This document shows positions 11,862 to 22,991 of a stretch of 64,000 nucleotides of DNA, piece by piece. The notes beneath the pieces were generated by a model, which was given only the letters and a program-made list of their open reading frames with translations, did not search any database and was not told the origin of the DNA. Origin of the DNA: Gammaproteobacteria bacterium (GTDB lineage Bacteria; Pseudomonadota; Gammaproteobacteria; Burkholderiales; Burkholderiaceae_C); the NCBI GenBank assembly GCA_018820395.1, contig JAHJOG010000259.1, positions 1 to 64,000 of the forward strand, written 5' to 3'. A program made the translations under genes and the position numbers. Position 1 is the first letter of the stretch, and each line of letters begins with the position of its first letter.

Positions 11862-12266
11862 TTACATCTTCTTCATGGCCTTCACATCGGCCATCTTCTT
11901 GTCTTGATCGGCCTTGGCCTGCTTCTGACAAGCATTCTTTGCATCGCCCTGTTGGTCGTCGCACTTTTCCTTAGCTACTTCGTATTCAGCCTTCGCCTTT
12001 TCCTGTGCGACCTTGCGCGAATGGCTGTCCGAGGGCTTGTAGGCTTGTTCCAACTCAGCCTTCGCGACGTTTTCCTTGCCCTTGGCTTCCTTCATGCACA
12101 CGTCTTTGGCGTTGTCCTTCATCGTGTCGCACTTGGTCTTGTCGACCTTGTAGTCGGCTTCGATTTTTTCCTTGGCAACCTTGTATTCGTCTTTTGTCAT
12201 GGCGCCAGCCTGGCCGGCGACGAAACATGACGAAGCGATTGCGAGCATGAGCAGATGTTTTTTCAT
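11862..12266 (-). CDS. Small exported Lys/Ala-rich protein with duplicated CX10C module
   Basis: Signal peptide MKKHLLMLAIASSCFVAGQAGA; repeated KCD...AKxxCxKxAK. Confidence 0.8.
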   Translation of the reverse strand: MKKHLLMLAIASSCFVAGQAGAMTKDEYKVAKEKIEADYKVDKTKCDTMKDNAKDVCMKEAKGKENVAKAELEQAYKPSDSHSRKVAQEKAKAEYEVAKEKCDDQQGDAKNACQKQAKADQDKKMADVKAMKKM

Positions 12267-12291
12267 GGTGTTTTCCTTGTGAAAGTGGATA

Positions 12292-12525
12292 TCAATATTT
12301 TTCGTACCAGAGCGCAGCAGGTGTGCGTCCCTCGCTGGACTCCCAAGTCGTGACCTGCTTTTCTGCTTCGTCGCGACTGATGCCATGGCGCTCCTGGATG
12401 CGTCCGAGCAGTTGGTCGCGCTTGCCGGCGATCACATCGAAGTCATCATCGGTGAGCTTTCCCCATTGCTCCTTGACCTTGCCTTTGAGCTGTTTCCAGT
12501 TGCCTTCGACGGTGTCCTTGTTCAT
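12292..12525 (-). CDS. CsbD family stress-response protein
   Basis: MNKDTVEGNWKQLKGKVKEQWGKLTDDDFDVIAGKRDQLLGRIQERHGISRDEAEKQV. Confidence 0.95.
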   Translation of the reverse strand: MNKDTVEGNWKQLKGKVKEQWGKLTDDDFDVIAGKRDQLLGRIQERHGISRDEAEKQVTTWESSEGRTPAALWYEKY

Positions 12526-12705
12526 CTGATATCTCCTTTGCACTAGATGAGATGTGCCAGCAGCGATGGGCGCTCCCGACATGAGAAGGATTGTGTGCAG
12601 GGGCCGCATTCCGCTGGTAGGACGCCCGGGGAAGGGGGCGTAGGCACCCGCCGACTTCGACCGTGATAATCGGCGAATACGACCCGGAAGACTGAACGCC
12701 GCTCC

Positions 12706-13935
12706 ATGATCATCCAAAGCCTGCTCGACACCGATCTCTATAAGTTCACGATGATGCAAGTGGTCCTGCACCACTTCCCTGGCGCGCGTGTCGAATACCG
12801 GTTCAAGTGCCGTAATTCGGGCGTCGACCTGGCCAGGTTTGCAACGGAAATTCGCGAAGAAATCCGGGGCTTGTGTTCGCTGCAGTTCAAGGATGCCGAG
12901 CTAACCTACCTGCGATCACTGCGCTTCATCAAGAGTGACTTCGTCGACTTCCTCAGCCTCTTTCACCTCAACGAGAAGTACATCAAGGTCAATGCGCTGC
13001 CGTCCGGCGAGCTCGACATTCGCATCGAGGGGCCCTGGCTCTACACCATCCTCTTCGAAATCCCCGTGCTGGCGATCGTCAACGAGGTCTACTTCCGCAA
13101 CACTTGCAGGAACCCGGATTTCGCAGAAGGCCGCCGCAGGCTCGAAACCAAGATCGAACAGTTGCATGGGGCAGGGCTCTCGGACCTCAAGATCGCCGAC
13201 TACGGAACGCGTCGCCGTTTTTCCAAGGCCTGGCACGAAGAAGTGCTGCGCACTCTGGCGCGCAAGCTCGTGCCGGTCAACATGCCACACGATGCGGGAA
13301 CCCCTGCGCAGTTTGCGGGCACCAGCAACGTCCTTTTTGCGATGAAGCTCGGGCTGATTCCTCTCGGCACCATGGCCCATGAATACCTGCAGGCGTGCCA
13401 GGCGCTCGGCCCGAGACTACGAGACAGCCAGATCTACGGATTCGAAATGTGGGGGCGCGAATACCGGGGCGATCTCGGAATCGCCCTGTCCGACGTCTAC
13501 GGGATGAACGCCTTCCTGCGCGACTTCGATCTCTTCTTCTGCAAGCTCTTCGATGGCGCGCGACACGACAGCGGCGACCCCTTCCAGTGGGGTGAGCGGA
13601 TGCTCGCGCACTACGTTTCCAACCGCGTCGACCCATTGACCAAGACGCTGATCTTCAGCGACGGGCTGACCGTGCCCCGCACCATCGAGCTCTATCAGCA
13701 ATTCCGCGGCCGTTGCCTGCTGGCTTTCGGCATCGGCACCAATCTCACCAACGACCTCGGCTACGAGCCCTTGCAGATCGTCATCAAGATGGTTCGCTGC
13801 AACGATCAGCCCGTTGCCAAGTTGTCGGACGAGCCCTCGAAGAACATGTGCGACGACGAGCGATACCTGGCGTACCTCCGGCAGGTTTTCCAGATCGCGC
13901 AGCCCCCGGCCAAGACGACGGCGGCCGTGGCATGA
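12706..13935 (+). CDS. pncB: Nicotinate phosphoribosyltransferase
   Basis: [54 protein letters not shown]. Confidence 0.97.
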   Translation: MIIQSLLDTDLYKFTMMQVVLHHFPGARVEYRFKCRNSGVDLARFATEIREEIRGLCSLQFKDAELTYLRSLRFIKSDFVDFLSLFHLNEKYIKVNALPSGELDIRIEGPWLYTILFEIPVLAIVNEVYFRNTCRNPDFAEGRRRLETKIEQLHGAGLSDLKIADYGTRRRFSKAWHEEVLRTLARKLVPVNMPHDAGTPAQFAGTSNVLFAMKLGLIPLGTMAHEYLQACQALGPRLRDSQIYGFEMWGREYRGDLGIALSDVYGMNAFLRDFDLFFCKLFDGARHDSGDPFQWGERMLAHYVSNRVDPLTKTLIFSDGLTVPRTIELYQQFRGRCLLAFGIGTNLTNDLGYEPLQIVIKMVRCNDQPVAKLSDEPSKNMCDDERYLAYLRQVFQIAQPPAKTTAAVA

Positions 13936-15341
13936 CGGGGAAGATGAAATTCATTGCACTGTGCGTGCTGGCGCTTTGCCCTGCATGGGCTTTCGCGGCC
14001 GAGTTCGACGGCGGTGTGTTGTCGCCGTTGTGGGGCGTCCCCTTTGCCGGACTGCTATTGTCGATCGCGCTCATGCCATTGCTCGCGCCTTCTTTCTGGC
14101 ATCACCACTACGGGAAGGTTTCTGCCTGCTGGGCGCTGGCCTTTCTCGTGCCGTTCGCGGCGGTCTATGGCGCTTCGCTCGCAGGAGGGCAGCTGGTTCA
14201 CGCACTGATTGCCGAATACATCCCGTTCATCATCCTGCTGACGGCTCTCTTCGTGGTGGCCGGCGGCATCCATGTCCGGGGCAACCTGCACGGCGCGCCG
14301 GGGCTCAACACGTCCATTCTTGCCATCGGTGCCGTGCTGGCCAGCCTGATGGGAACCACCGGCGCATCGATGCTTCTGATCCGACCGTTGATCCGCGCCA
14401 ACGACAACCGCAAGCACCGGGCCCACGTCGTCGTGTTCTTCATCTTCATTGTGTCGAATGCCGGCGGCTCGCTCACGCCTCTGGGCGACCCGCCCCTTTT
14501 TCTTGGGTTCCTGAAGGGCGTCGATTTCTTCTGGACGGCGGTCAACATCTTTCCGGACACCTTGACGCTGGTCGGCATTCTCCTGGCGCTGTTCTACGCG
14601 ATGGACACCTGGTACTACCGCAAGGAAGGCGTCCTGCCGGTTGACCCCACGCCCGACACCGCTCGCGTCGGCTTCGATGGAGCGTTCAACTTCATTCTGC
14701 TTCTGGGCATTGTCTGCTTCGTCTTGCTGAGCGGCATCTGGAAATCATCGATCACTTTCGACGTATTCGGGACCGCTGTCGGCCTCCCGGGAATCGTCCG
14801 AGACGTGGGCCTCATCGCGATTGCCCTGCTTTCCCTGAAGCTCACCGCTGCCAAAGTGCATGCGGCCAACCAGTTCGGCTGGGATCCCATGATCGAGGTC
14901 GCCAAGCTGTTCGCCGGCATCTTCCTCACCATCATTCCAGTCATCGCGATGCTGAAGGCCGGCACCGACGGACCGTTCGGCGCGGTCGTCAGGGCGGTCA
15001 CGCGCGCCGACGGCCAGCCCGATCCCGCGATGTACTTCTGGGCCACCGGCTTGCTGAGCTCGTTCCTGGACAACGCGCCCACCTACCTGGTGTTCTTCAA
15101 TACGGCGGGGGGCGATCCACAGGCGCTGATGACGACCTACGCCCACACCCTGGCGGCCATCTCGGCGGGCGCGGTCTTCATGGGCGCCAACAGCTACATC
15201 GGCAACGCCCCCAACCTGATGGTCAAGGCGATCGCCGAGAGCCGCGGCGTCAAGATGCCGAGCTTCTTCGGCTACATGGTGTGGTCGGGGTGCATCCTCG
15301 TACCGATCTTCATCCTGCTGACATTCCTTTTCTTTCGCTGA
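13932..15341 (+). CDS. Sodium:proton antiporter / anion permease (NhaD-like)
   Basis: Multi-[41 protein letters not shown] overlap with pncB. Confidence 0.88.
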   Translation: MTGKMKFIALCVLALCPAWAFAAEFDGGVLSPLWGVPFAGLLLSIALMPLLAPSFWHHHYGKVSACWALAFLVPFAAVYGASLAGGQLVHALIAEYIPFIILLTALFVVAGGIHVRGNLHGAPGLNTSILAIGAVLASLMGTTGASMLLIRPLIRANDNRKHRAHVVVFFIFIVSNAGGSLTPLGDPPLFLGFLKGVDFFWTAVNIFPDTLTLVGILLALFYAMDTWYYRKEGVLPVDPTPDTARVGFDGAFNFILLLGIVCFVLLSGIWKSSITFDVFGTAVGLPGIVRDVGLIAIALLSLKLTAAKVHAANQFGWDPMIEVAKLFAGIFLTIIPVIAMLKAGTDGPFGAVVRAVTRADGQPDPAMYFWATGLLSSFLDNAPTYLVFFNTAGGDPQALMTTYAHTLAAISAGAVFMGANSYIGNAPNLMVKAIAESRGVKMPSFFGYMVWSGCILVPIFILLTFLFFR

Positions 15342-15344
15342 CCC

Positions 15345-16337
15345 ATGAGCAACAAGCCCGAGATTCTGATTGCGCGTGCCATTTTTCCGGAAGCCGTCGC
15401 CCGGCTCGAAGAACACTTCGTGGTCGAATCGAATCAATCCGACGAGAGCTGGACGCAAGCTCAACTGGTCTCGAAGCTTCGGGGCAAGCACGGCGTACTC
15501 ACCACGGGTGGCGAGCGCATCGACGAAGCATTGTTGTCCGCCTGCCCGGATATGAAGATCTGCGCCAACATGGCGGTGGGCTACAACAACTTCGACCTCG
15601 ACGCGATGACACGGCATGGCGTACTCGGCACCAATGCGCCCGACGTGCTGACCGAAACCACGGCGGATTTCGGGTTTGCGCTGCTGATGGCAACGGCCCG
15701 GCGCATGACCGAAAGCGAGCATTACCTGCGCGCAGGCCAATGGACCCGTTGGGGCTTCGACATGTTCGCCGGCTCGGACATTCACGGGTCGACCCTCGGC
15801 ATCATCGGCATGGGCCGTATCGGGCAAGGCATCGCTCGGCGAGGTGCGCACGGTTTCGACATGCGGGTGATCTACCACAACCGATCGAGGCTCGAGCCTC
15901 GGATCGAGGCGGAATGCAAGGCAAGCTTCGTGGACAAGCAGACGCTGCTGAAGGAAGCCGACCATGTGGTGCTGGTGCTGCCGTATTCACCGGCTTCGCA
16001 CCACACGATCGGGGCCGCAGATCTGGCACTCATGAAGCGGACCGCGACGCTCATCAACATCGCGCGCGGCGGCATCGTCGATGACGCGGCGCTTGCTGCG
16101 GCGCTGAAGGAAGGCCGCATCGCGGGGGCGGGGCTCGACGTGTTCGAGGGGGAGCCCAAGGTGCATCCGGACTTGCTGGCCCTGTCCAACGTGGTCCTCA
16201 CACCGCACATTGCGAGCGCCACGTTGCCCACGCGACGTGCCATGGCCGATCTGGCGGCAGACAACCTGATCGGCTTTCTGATTCGAAGAGCGGCCTTGAC
16301 TCCACTGAATCCGGCTGCGGTCGCCTCCGGCCGATGA
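15345..16337 (+). CDS. D-2-hydroxyacid dehydrogenase (glyoxylate/hydroxypyruvate reductase type)
   Basis: LGIIGMGRIGQGIARRG, NIARGGIVDDAAL, GLDVFEGEPKVHPDL. Confidence 0.93.
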   Translation: MSNKPEILIARAIFPEAVARLEEHFVVESNQSDESWTQAQLVSKLRGKHGVLTTGGERIDEALLSACPDMKICANMAVGYNNFDLDAMTRHGVLGTNAPDVLTETTADFGFALLMATARRMTESEHYLRAGQWTRWGFDMFAGSDIHGSTLGIIGMGRIGQGIARRGAHGFDMRVIYHNRSRLEPRIEAECKASFVDKQTLLKEADHVVLVLPYSPASHHTIGAADLALMKRTATLINIARGGIVDDAALAAALKEGRIAGAGLDVFEGEPKVHPDLLALSNVVLTPHIASATLPTRRAMADLAADNLIGFLIRRAALTPLNPAAVASGR

Positions 16338-17698
16338 TGCCGCTCGACTGGGAACGCTGGGTTCCGCTTGCCTTGGCAGCACTCAATGTCGTGCTGGTGC
16401 TGTGGCTCGTTTTCCGCAAGCCCGGCGCTCCCGACCACACCGCCCTGATCGCCGCGCTTGCCGCCGGGTCGGATCGCGTTGAGCGCGAACTGCGAAGAGA
16501 TATCGACGAAGCGTCCCGTGGTGTGCGCCAGGACACGGCTCAGGCTTTTGCAACCTTCCAGCAGTCGGTGACGCATCAATCCGCCGAAGCGACTCGAACG
16601 CAGAACGCGCAGATCGACGCGTTCGCGCAGCAGCTCAGTTTGCTGCAGAAGACCTTGGCCGACACGCTCAATACCCAGTTGCAGGGCCTGAGCGAATCGA
16701 ATGCCAGGCGTCTTTCCGAGGTGCGCGCCACGATGGAGTCGCAACTCGCCTTGCTCCAGCAGAGCAACACGGCCAAGCTCGAGGAGATGCGAAAGACAGT
16801 CGACGAAAAGCTGCAAAGCACCCTCGAAGCGCGGTTGGGCGAAAGCTTCAAACAGGTCGCCGAGAGGCTTGAGCAAGTGCACAAGGGCCTGGGGGAGATG
16901 CAGACGCTGGCAGTGGGCGTGGGGAGCCTTCAGCGCGTGCTGACCAACGTCAAGACACGGGGCATCTTCGGTGAGGTTCAGCTCGAGGCGCTCTTGGAGC
17001 AGGTACTCACGCCGGATCAATACGGCAAGCAGATCGAAACCAAGCCGCGCAGTGGACAGCGGGTGGATTTCGCGGTTCGCTTTCCGGGTCGCGGCGTTGC
17101 CGGGGAGCCGGTCTGGCTGCCCATCGATGCCAAGTTTCCGCGTGACGACTACGAGCGATTGCTCGACGCGCACGATCGTGCGGACGCGGTGGCCGCCGAC
17201 GCGGCCGCCAAGGCTCTCGAAGCGCGCATCCGGACGGAGGCCAAGTCGATCGCCGAAAACTATCTGGCGGCGCCGCATACCACCGACTTCGCCATTCTGT
17301 TCTTGCCCGTCGAAAGCCTCTATGCGGAAGTGCTCCGCCGCCCGGGCTTGATGGATGCGATCCAGCGACAGCATCGCGTCACGCTCGCAGGGCCGACGAC
17401 GCTGCTCGCGATGTTGAACAGTCTGCACATGGGGTTTCGAACACTCGCCCTGGAGCAGCAGGCGTCCGAGGTATGGAAGGTGCTCGGTGCCGTCAAGACG
17501 GAGTTCGAACGCTATGGCGAATGGGTGGCTCGCATCAAGGAGCAGGTCGCGAAGGCATCGGACACCCTGGACAAGGCGGACACGCGCGCCAAGCGCATGC
17601 GCCTTGCCCTTCGAACGGTCGAGGCGTTGCCCGAGACGCAGGCCCAGGCGTTGCTCCCATCGGTCGGCGACAGCGACGACGACAGCTCGGCAGCCTGA
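16334..17698 (+). CDS. rmuC: DNA recombination protein RmuC
   Basis: Coiled coil then NVKTRGIFGEVQLEALLEQVLTPDQY, WLPIDAKFPRDDYERL. Confidence 0.95.
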   Translation: MMPLDWERWVPLALAALNVVLVLWLVFRKPGAPDHTALIAALAAGSDRVERELRRDIDEASRGVRQDTAQAFATFQQSVTHQSAEATRTQNAQIDAFAQQLSLLQKTLADTLNTQLQGLSESNARRLSEVRATMESQLALLQQSNTAKLEEMRKTVDEKLQSTLEARLGESFKQVAERLEQVHKGLGEMQTLAVGVGSLQRVLTNVKTRGIFGEVQLEALLEQVLTPDQYGKQIETKPRSGQRVDFAVRFPGRGVAGEPVWLPIDAKFPRDDYERLLDAHDRADAVAADAAAKALEARIRTEAKSIAENYLAAPHTTDFAILFLPVESLYAEVLRRPGLMDAIQRQHRVTLAGPTTLLAMLNSLHMGFRTLALEQQASEVWKVLGAVKTEFERYGEWVARIKEQVAKASDTLDKADTRAKRMRLALRTVEALPETQAQALLPSVGDSDDDSSAA

Positions 17699-17707
17699 CC
17701 TGAGACT

Positions 17708-18571
17708 TCAGATCTTGTAGAAACGCTTGATGGCGTCCCAGGCGTCCTGCGGCGCGTCGACGTACTCGATGAGGTTGACGTCTTCGGGCGAGATGACGCC
17801 CTGGTCGGCCAGGAAGTCGAAGTTCAGCAACTGCTTCCAGTAGTCGGAACCGAAGAGCACGATCGGTACGGGCCGCGACTTGCGCGTTTGAACCAGCGTG
17901 ATCACCTCGAAGAGTTCATCCAACGTGCCGAAACCGCCAGGAAACGCGACTAACGCCTTCGCACGCATCATGAAGTGCATCTTGCGAATCGCGAAGTAGT
18001 GGAACTTGAAGCTGAGGGCCGGCGTGACGTAGGGGTTGGGCTCTTCTTCCATCGGCAGCGCGATGGCGAGGCCCACTGAAATTCCGCCGCCTTCGTAGGC
18101 ACCGCGGTTGGCGGCCTGCATGATTCCCGGCCCGCCGCCGGTGCAGACGAAGAGTTTGTCTTCGGGGTCTTTGTCGTTGCTGTACTGCGCGACCAGTTTG
18201 CCGAAGGCACGCGCCTTCTCGTAGTAGTGCGAACTGCGTGCAAGTTTGCGCCAGCGTTCGGCTGTCTTGCCGTCGCCAGCGGCATCCGCTTGCGCGATGA
18301 GCGCGCCGGATTCTTCTTCGCTGCGAAAGCGCGCGCTGCCGAACACCACCACGGTGTTCTCGATGCCGTGTGCGCGCATTTCGAGATCGGGCTTCATGAG
18401 CTCGAGTTGCATTCGCAGGCCGCGCGTTTCGCGCCGCAGCAGGAATTCCGGATCCGCAAACGCCAGGCGGGAAGGGTCGGGACCGAGCGGCAAGCCGGCA
18501 TCCGCATGGGCCTGCAGCGTGGCCCATGCATCGGCGAGGCGCTTGTCGCGCAGGTCGTGGTTCGGGTCCAT
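17708..18571 (-). CDS. LOG/TIGR00730 family Rossmann-fold protein
   Basis: CTGGGPGIMQAANRGAYEGGG, FPGGFGTLDELFEVITLVQT. Confidence 0.93.
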   Translation of the reverse strand: MDPNHDLRDKRLADAWATLQAHADAGLPLGPDPSRLAFADPEFLLRRETRGLRMQLELMKPDLEMRAHGIENTVVVFGSARFRSEEESGALIAQADAAGDGKTAERWRKLARSSHYYEKARAFGKLVAQYSNDKDPEDKLFVCTGGGPGIMQAANRGAYEGGGISVGLAIALPMEEEPNPYVTPALSFKFHYFAIRKMHFMMRAKALVAFPGGFGTLDELFEVITLVQTRKSRPVPIVLFGSDYWKQLLNFDFLADQGVISPEDVNLIEYVDAPQDAWDAIKRFYKI

Positions 18572-18609
18572 GGACGAGCCGGGAGCCGTGGGGCGAGTTG
18601 GCAAAAGCC

Positions 18610-19164
18610 TCAGACCCGCTTGCGGTATTCGCCGGTGCGCGTGTCGATTTCGATCCTGTCGCCCTGCGCGACGAAGAGTGGCACGCCCACTTCGAAGCCG
18701 GTGGAGATCTTGGCGGGCTTCATGACCTTGCCGGAGGTGTCGCCCTTGACCGCAGGCTCGGTCCAGGTGATTTCGCGCTCGACGCTGGTCGGCAGTTCGA
18801 CCGAAATGGCCTTGCCTTCGTAGAAAACCACCTCGACCGGCATGCCGTCGTCGAGGTAGTTGAGTGCGTCGCCCATGTTCTCGGCTTCGACTTCGTACTG
18901 ATTGAACTCGGAGTCCATGCACACGTACATCGGATCAGCAAAGTAGGAGTAGGTGCACTCTTTCTTGTCGAGGACGATCTGGTCGATCTTGTCGTCGGCC
19001 TTGAAGACGACTTCGGTGTTGAAGTTCGCGATGAGGCTTTTGAGCTTCATGCGCACCGTGGCGGAGTTGCGGCCGCCGCGGCTGTATTCGGTCTTGAGCA
19101 CGACCATGGGGTCTTTGCCGTGCATGATGACGTTGCCGGCGCGGATTTCTTGAGCGATTTTCAT
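18610..19164 (-). CDS. efp: Elongation factor P
   Basis: [42 protein letters not shown]; Arg at position 32. Confidence 0.97.
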   Translation of the reverse strand: MKIAQEIRAGNVIMHGKDPMVVLKTEYSRGGRNSATVRMKLKSLIANFNTEVVFKADDKIDQIVLDKKECTYSYFADPMYVCMDSEFNQYEVEAENMGDALNYLDDGMPVEVVFYEGKAISVELPTSVEREITWTEPAVKGDTSGKVMKPAKISTGFEVGVPLFVAQGDRIEIDTRTGEYRKRV

Positions 19165-19284
19165 GAGCTGGGTCTCTGGAGGTTGGCCGCTTGTGACATC
19201 GCTTGCGGGACACACACCGCGGCAGGTTCTTCGGGACATCGGGGGCGAGTAAATCTGGCCCGGAAATCCGCAAAGCCCGCAATT

Positions 19285-20355
19285 TTAGCTTTTTTGCGCG
19301 ACGAATCCGCGCAGGCGGTTGACGAGATCGTCCTGCCTCAACAGGCGCGTGCGCGCCGTGCTGACTGCGATTTGCCATGCAGCCAGCGCCGCGCCGTCCG
19401 GAACGGGCTGGCGGGCAGCGACGCCTGCGTTCCAGTACGTGTGAAACTTGCGCATCGAAGCCGGTGCATCCATCCAGTCGAGAAACGCCGCCAACTTGGC
19501 GTGGTGGGCATCGTCGTCCTGCGGATAGATCTGCCAGACCAGCGGTGCCTCGGCCCACAGAGCGCGCACCAGCGAGTCTTCCCCGCGGACGAAGTTCAGA
19601 TCGCAGGACCAGAGCAGTCGATCGAAGTCGTCCTGAGACAGATGGGGAAGACGCGAAATGGACAGGGCGCCTCGCTGGACGGGCCAGCCTGCCACGGTGT
19701 TTGCAGTGCGCCCGGCGGTCACCAGCAGACGCGTGGGCACCGCTTGCGCGGCGATGTCATGCAACAGGCCCTCGAGTGCCGGCGGCTCGTAGCAGAACAG
19801 GGCCACGAGCCGTTCGCCCTGCCAGGGAATGCCTTGCTGCTCAAGCCAGGGCGCACGATCGAATCGGGCTCGGCGCTCGGTAAGGCCGTCTTCCCTGAGC
19901 AGTCCGCCGGTTCTTTCGGTGAAGCCTGGGTAGAAGAAGTGCTTCGTGAGTCCGGCACCTGGCCCGGAGTAAACAGGGGAGGGTAGTCCGTGCAGGCGCT
20001 CGACCGTGGCTTCGGCCGAGAGATATTCGAGGTTGATCCAATGTCTGCACGCCTTGCCTGTGCGGGCAGCTTCTGCAAACTTCGCGATGGCCTCGTCTGG
20101 GGGGGTGCACCCGAAGGCTTCGATCAACACGTCCGGCACCGAGTGAAGGCTCTGGTTCTGCGCGATGTTCGACGGGTTCCAGGCGAACACCGTGACGCCC
20201 TCGCAGCCGCCGGGTGCCATCCACGTGAGGGCCTCGGGATCGTCGATCCAGAGATGCACGACTTCTCCAGCCCGTGCAAGCCCTGCGGCGAGCCGCCAGC
20301 AAACGCCGACGTCGCCGTAGTTGTCAATGACCTTGCAGTAGATGTCGTAGCGCAT
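19285..20355 (-). CDS. earP: EF-P arginine rhamnosyltransferase EarP
   Basis: MRYDIYCKVIDNYGDVGVCWRLAAGLA; IEAFGCTPPDE; adjacent to efp. Confidence 0.94.
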   Translation of the reverse strand: MRYDIYCKVIDNYGDVGVCWRLAAGLARAGEVVHLWIDDPEALTWMAPGGCEGVTVFAWNPSNIAQNQSLHSVPDVLIEAFGCTPPDEAIAKFAEAARTGKACRHWINLEYLSAEATVERLHGLPSPVYSGPGAGLTKHFFYPGFTERTGGLLREDGLTERRARFDRAPWLEQQGIPWQGERLVALFCYEPPALEGLLHDIAAQAVPTRLLVTAGRTANTVAGWPVQRGALSISRLPHLSQDDFDRLLWSCDLNFVRGEDSLVRALWAEAPLVWQIYPQDDDAHHAKLAAFLDWMDAPASMRKFHTYWNAGVAARQPVPDGAALAAWQIAVSTARTRLLRQDDLVNRLRGFVAQKS

Positions 20356-20410
20356 CGCGAGATACTCTACCTCCCCGATTTCGCCCTGAACGCGCCTCGC
20401 TATCCAGCTC

Positions 20411-22375
20411 ATGTCCGACACTCATTCCGACCAGTTGCTCAGTGAGGTTGCCGCGCTCCCGCAATTGCCCGGGGTCTATCGCTATTTCGATGCAGCAGGC
20501 GCCGTGTTGTACGTCGGCAAGGCGCGCAATCTCAGGAAGCGCGTTGCTAACTACTTCCAGAAGAATCATGCCGGGACGCGCATCGGCCACATGATCTCGA
20601 AGATCGCGCGCATGGAAACGACGGTGGTCCGATCGGAAGCCGAGGCGCTGCTGCTCGAGAACAACCTGATCAAGTCGCTCAAGCCGCGCTACAACATTCT
20701 CTTTCGCGACGACAAGAGTTACCCCTACCTGAAGATTGCGTCCCATGCGTTTCCGCGCCTGGCCTACTACCGCGGCGCAGTGGATCGCAAGCACAAGTAC
20801 TTCGGCCCTTATCCGAGCGCCTGGGCGGTCAAGGAATCCATCCAGCTGCTGCAGAAGGTCTTTCGGCTGCGCACCTGCGAAGACACGGTCTACGCCAACC
20901 GCACGCGACCTTGCCTTCTCTATCAGATCAAGCGGTGCTCGGGGCCTTGCGTGGGCTACGTCACGCCCGAAGACTATGCCCAGGACGTGGCCAACGCGCA
21001 GGCCTTCTTGTTGGGTGAGACGCAGGCGGTGTTGACGCAACTCGAAGCACGCATGGTGGAGCATGCCGACCGCCTGGAGTTCGAGCAGGCTGCCGAGTTG
21101 CGCAACCAGATCTCGGCGTTGTCGCGCGTGTTGCACCAGCAGTCGATCGAGATCGCCTCCGACAAGGACGTGGACATCCTTGCGGTGAAGGTGCAGGGGG
21201 GCAAGGCGTGCGTCAATCTGGCCATGGTGCGAGGCGGCCGCCATCTCGGCGACCGGGCCTACTTTCCAGTGCACCTCGAAGACGCCGCACAGTTTCACGA
21301 GCGCGACTCTGCGATGGAGGGAGAGGGGTCGCCGTCCTCGATCGATTCGGTGGAGATCCAGGTGCTCGAGGCATTCATCGCCCAGCACTACATCGACGTG
21401 CCGGTGCCCGCCACGCTGGTGTTGAGCGAGCCCGTCGGCCGCGAACTGATCGAGGCGGTGTCGTTGCAGTCGGGCACGCGCGTCACGGCAATCTTTCAGC
21501 CACGTGAACAGCGACGGCGATGGCTGGAAATGGCGGAAACCAACGCCGGACTCCAGCTTGCGCGCCTGCTCGCCGAGGAAGGTTCGCAGCAGGCGCGCAC
21601 GCACGCCCTGGCGGATGCGCTCGAACTCGCACCCGACGACCTGGACGCCTTTCGTGTCGAGTGCTTCGACATCTCTCACACCGCGGGCGAAGCGACGCAA
21701 GCGTCGTGCGTGGTCTTCGAGCATCACGCCATGCAGAGCCGCGAGTACCGCCGCTACAACATCGAAGGAATCACCCCGGGCGACGACTATGCGGCGATGC
21801 GCCAGGTCTTGCATCGCCGTTACGGCAAGCTGGCCGAAGCGCTGGCGGCAGAGGCCGACGCCCCGGCGGCGGGCGACACGGAGGCGGTGGACGCCGTGGT
21901 GGCGAGTGCGACGGCAAAGACGTTGCGGATGCCTGATCTGGTGCTGGTGGACGGTGGCAAAGGCCAGGTTTCGATGGCACGAGAGGTGTTCGGCGAACTG
22001 GGTCTTCCCTTGGCCTTGATCGTCGGCGTCGAGAAGGGCGAAGGCCGCAAGGTGGGCCTGGAAGAACTGGTCTTTGCCGACGGACGAGAGAAGGTCTATC
22101 TCGGAAAGGATTCCGCGGCGCTCATGCTCATCGCACAGATTCGGGACGAGGCGCATCGGTTCGCCATCACCGGCATGCGGGCCAAGCGCGCGAAGGTGCG
22201 GGTGGGGGGCAGCCAACTCGAAGACATCCCCGGCATCGGTCCGAAGCGCCGCGCCAGACTTCTGCAGCGCTTCGGCGGCGTGCGCGGTGTGGCCGCGGCC
22301 AGCGTCGAAGACATCGCATCGGTCGATGGCATTGCGCTGGAACTCGCCGAAGAGATCTACCGCGCGCTGCACTGA
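20411..22375 (+). CDS. uvrC: Excinuclease ABC subunit C
   Basis: [48 protein letters not shown]-terminal HhH. Confidence 0.98.
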   Translation: MSDTHSDQLLSEVAALPQLPGVYRYFDAAGAVLYVGKARNLRKRVANYFQKNHAGTRIGHMISKIARMETTVVRSEAEALLLENNLIKSLKPRYNILFRDDKSYPYLKIASHAFPRLAYYRGAVDRKHKYFGPYPSAWAVKESIQLLQKVFRLRTCEDTVYANRTRPCLLYQIKRCSGPCVGYVTPEDYAQDVANAQAFLLGETQAVLTQLEARMVEHADRLEFEQAAELRNQISALSRVLHQQSIEIASDKDVDILAVKVQGGKACVNLAMVRGGRHLGDRAYFPVHLEDAAQFHERDSAMEGEGSPSSIDSVEIQVLEAFIAQHYIDVPVPATLVLSEPVGRELIEAVSLQSGTRVTAIFQPREQRRRWLEMAETNAGLQLARLLAEEGSQQARTHALADALELAPDDLDAFRVECFDISHTAGEATQASCVVFEHHAMQSREYRRYNIEGITPGDDYAAMRQVLHRRYGKLAEALAAEADAPAAGDTEAVDAVVASATAKTLRMPDLVLVDGGKGQVSMAREVFGELGLPLALIVGVEKGEGRKVGLEELVFADGREKVYLGKDSAALMLIAQIRDEAHRFAITGMRAKRAKVRVGGSQLEDIPGIGPKRRARLLQRFGGVRGVAAASVEDIASVDGIALELAEEIYRALH

Positions 22376-22424
22376 CGTTGGATGGCGCGCGGGTGCAAGC
22401 ACCACACATGCCACAATCGATGCG

Positions 22425-22991
22425 ATGTTCTGGACTCTGCCTACGATCATGACCTGGACGCGCATCGTCGCGATTCCGCTGATCGTCGGCATCTTCTATC
22501 TTCCGATACCGGATCCGATGCGCAATTTGATTGCCACGGTGATGTTCGTCGTGTTCGCTGCGACGGACTGGCTCGATGGTTTTCTTGCCCGGAAGCTCAA
22601 CCAGACCTCGGCGTTCGGGGCCTTCCTCGATCCGGTGGCCGACAAGTTTCTCGTGTCTGCTTCTTTGCTCGTGCTGGTCCATCTGAATCGCGCGGATGTC
22701 TTCGTGGCGCTCATCATCATCGGCCGCGAGATCGCGATCTCGGCGCTGCGCGAATGGATGGCGCAGATCGGTGCTGGCAAGAGCGTTGCCGTCCACATGA
22801 TCGGCAAGCTCAAGACGGTCGTTCAGATGGTGGCGATTCCCTTCCTGCTGTACGACGGCGTGTTGTTCGGGCTCATCGACACCGGCGCTTGGGGCCAGTG
22901 GCTGATCTGGATCTCTGCCGTGCTGACGGTCTGGTCGATGATCTACTACCTCCAAAAAGCCATTCCGGAGATACGGGCACGGGCGAAATGA
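22425..22991 (+). CDS. pgsA: CDP-diacylglycerol--glycerol-3-phosphate 3-phosphatidyltransferase
   Basis: DWLDGFLARKLNQTSAFGAFLDPVADK. Confidence 0.96.
   Translation: MFWTLPTIMTWTRIVAIPLIVGIFYLPIPDPMRNLIATVMFVVFAATDWLDGFLARKLNQTSAFGAFLDPVADKFLVSASLLVLVHLNRADVFVALIIIGREIAISALREWMAQIGAGKSVAVHMIGKLKTVVQMVAIPFLLYDGVLFGLIDTGAWGQWLIWISAVLTVWSMIYYLQKAIPEIRARAK

Noticed and set aside
20324-22492. 722-aa minus-strand ORF opposite uvrC
   Set aside because: Antisense shadow of UvrC; composition rich in H/R/A with no recognisable domain.
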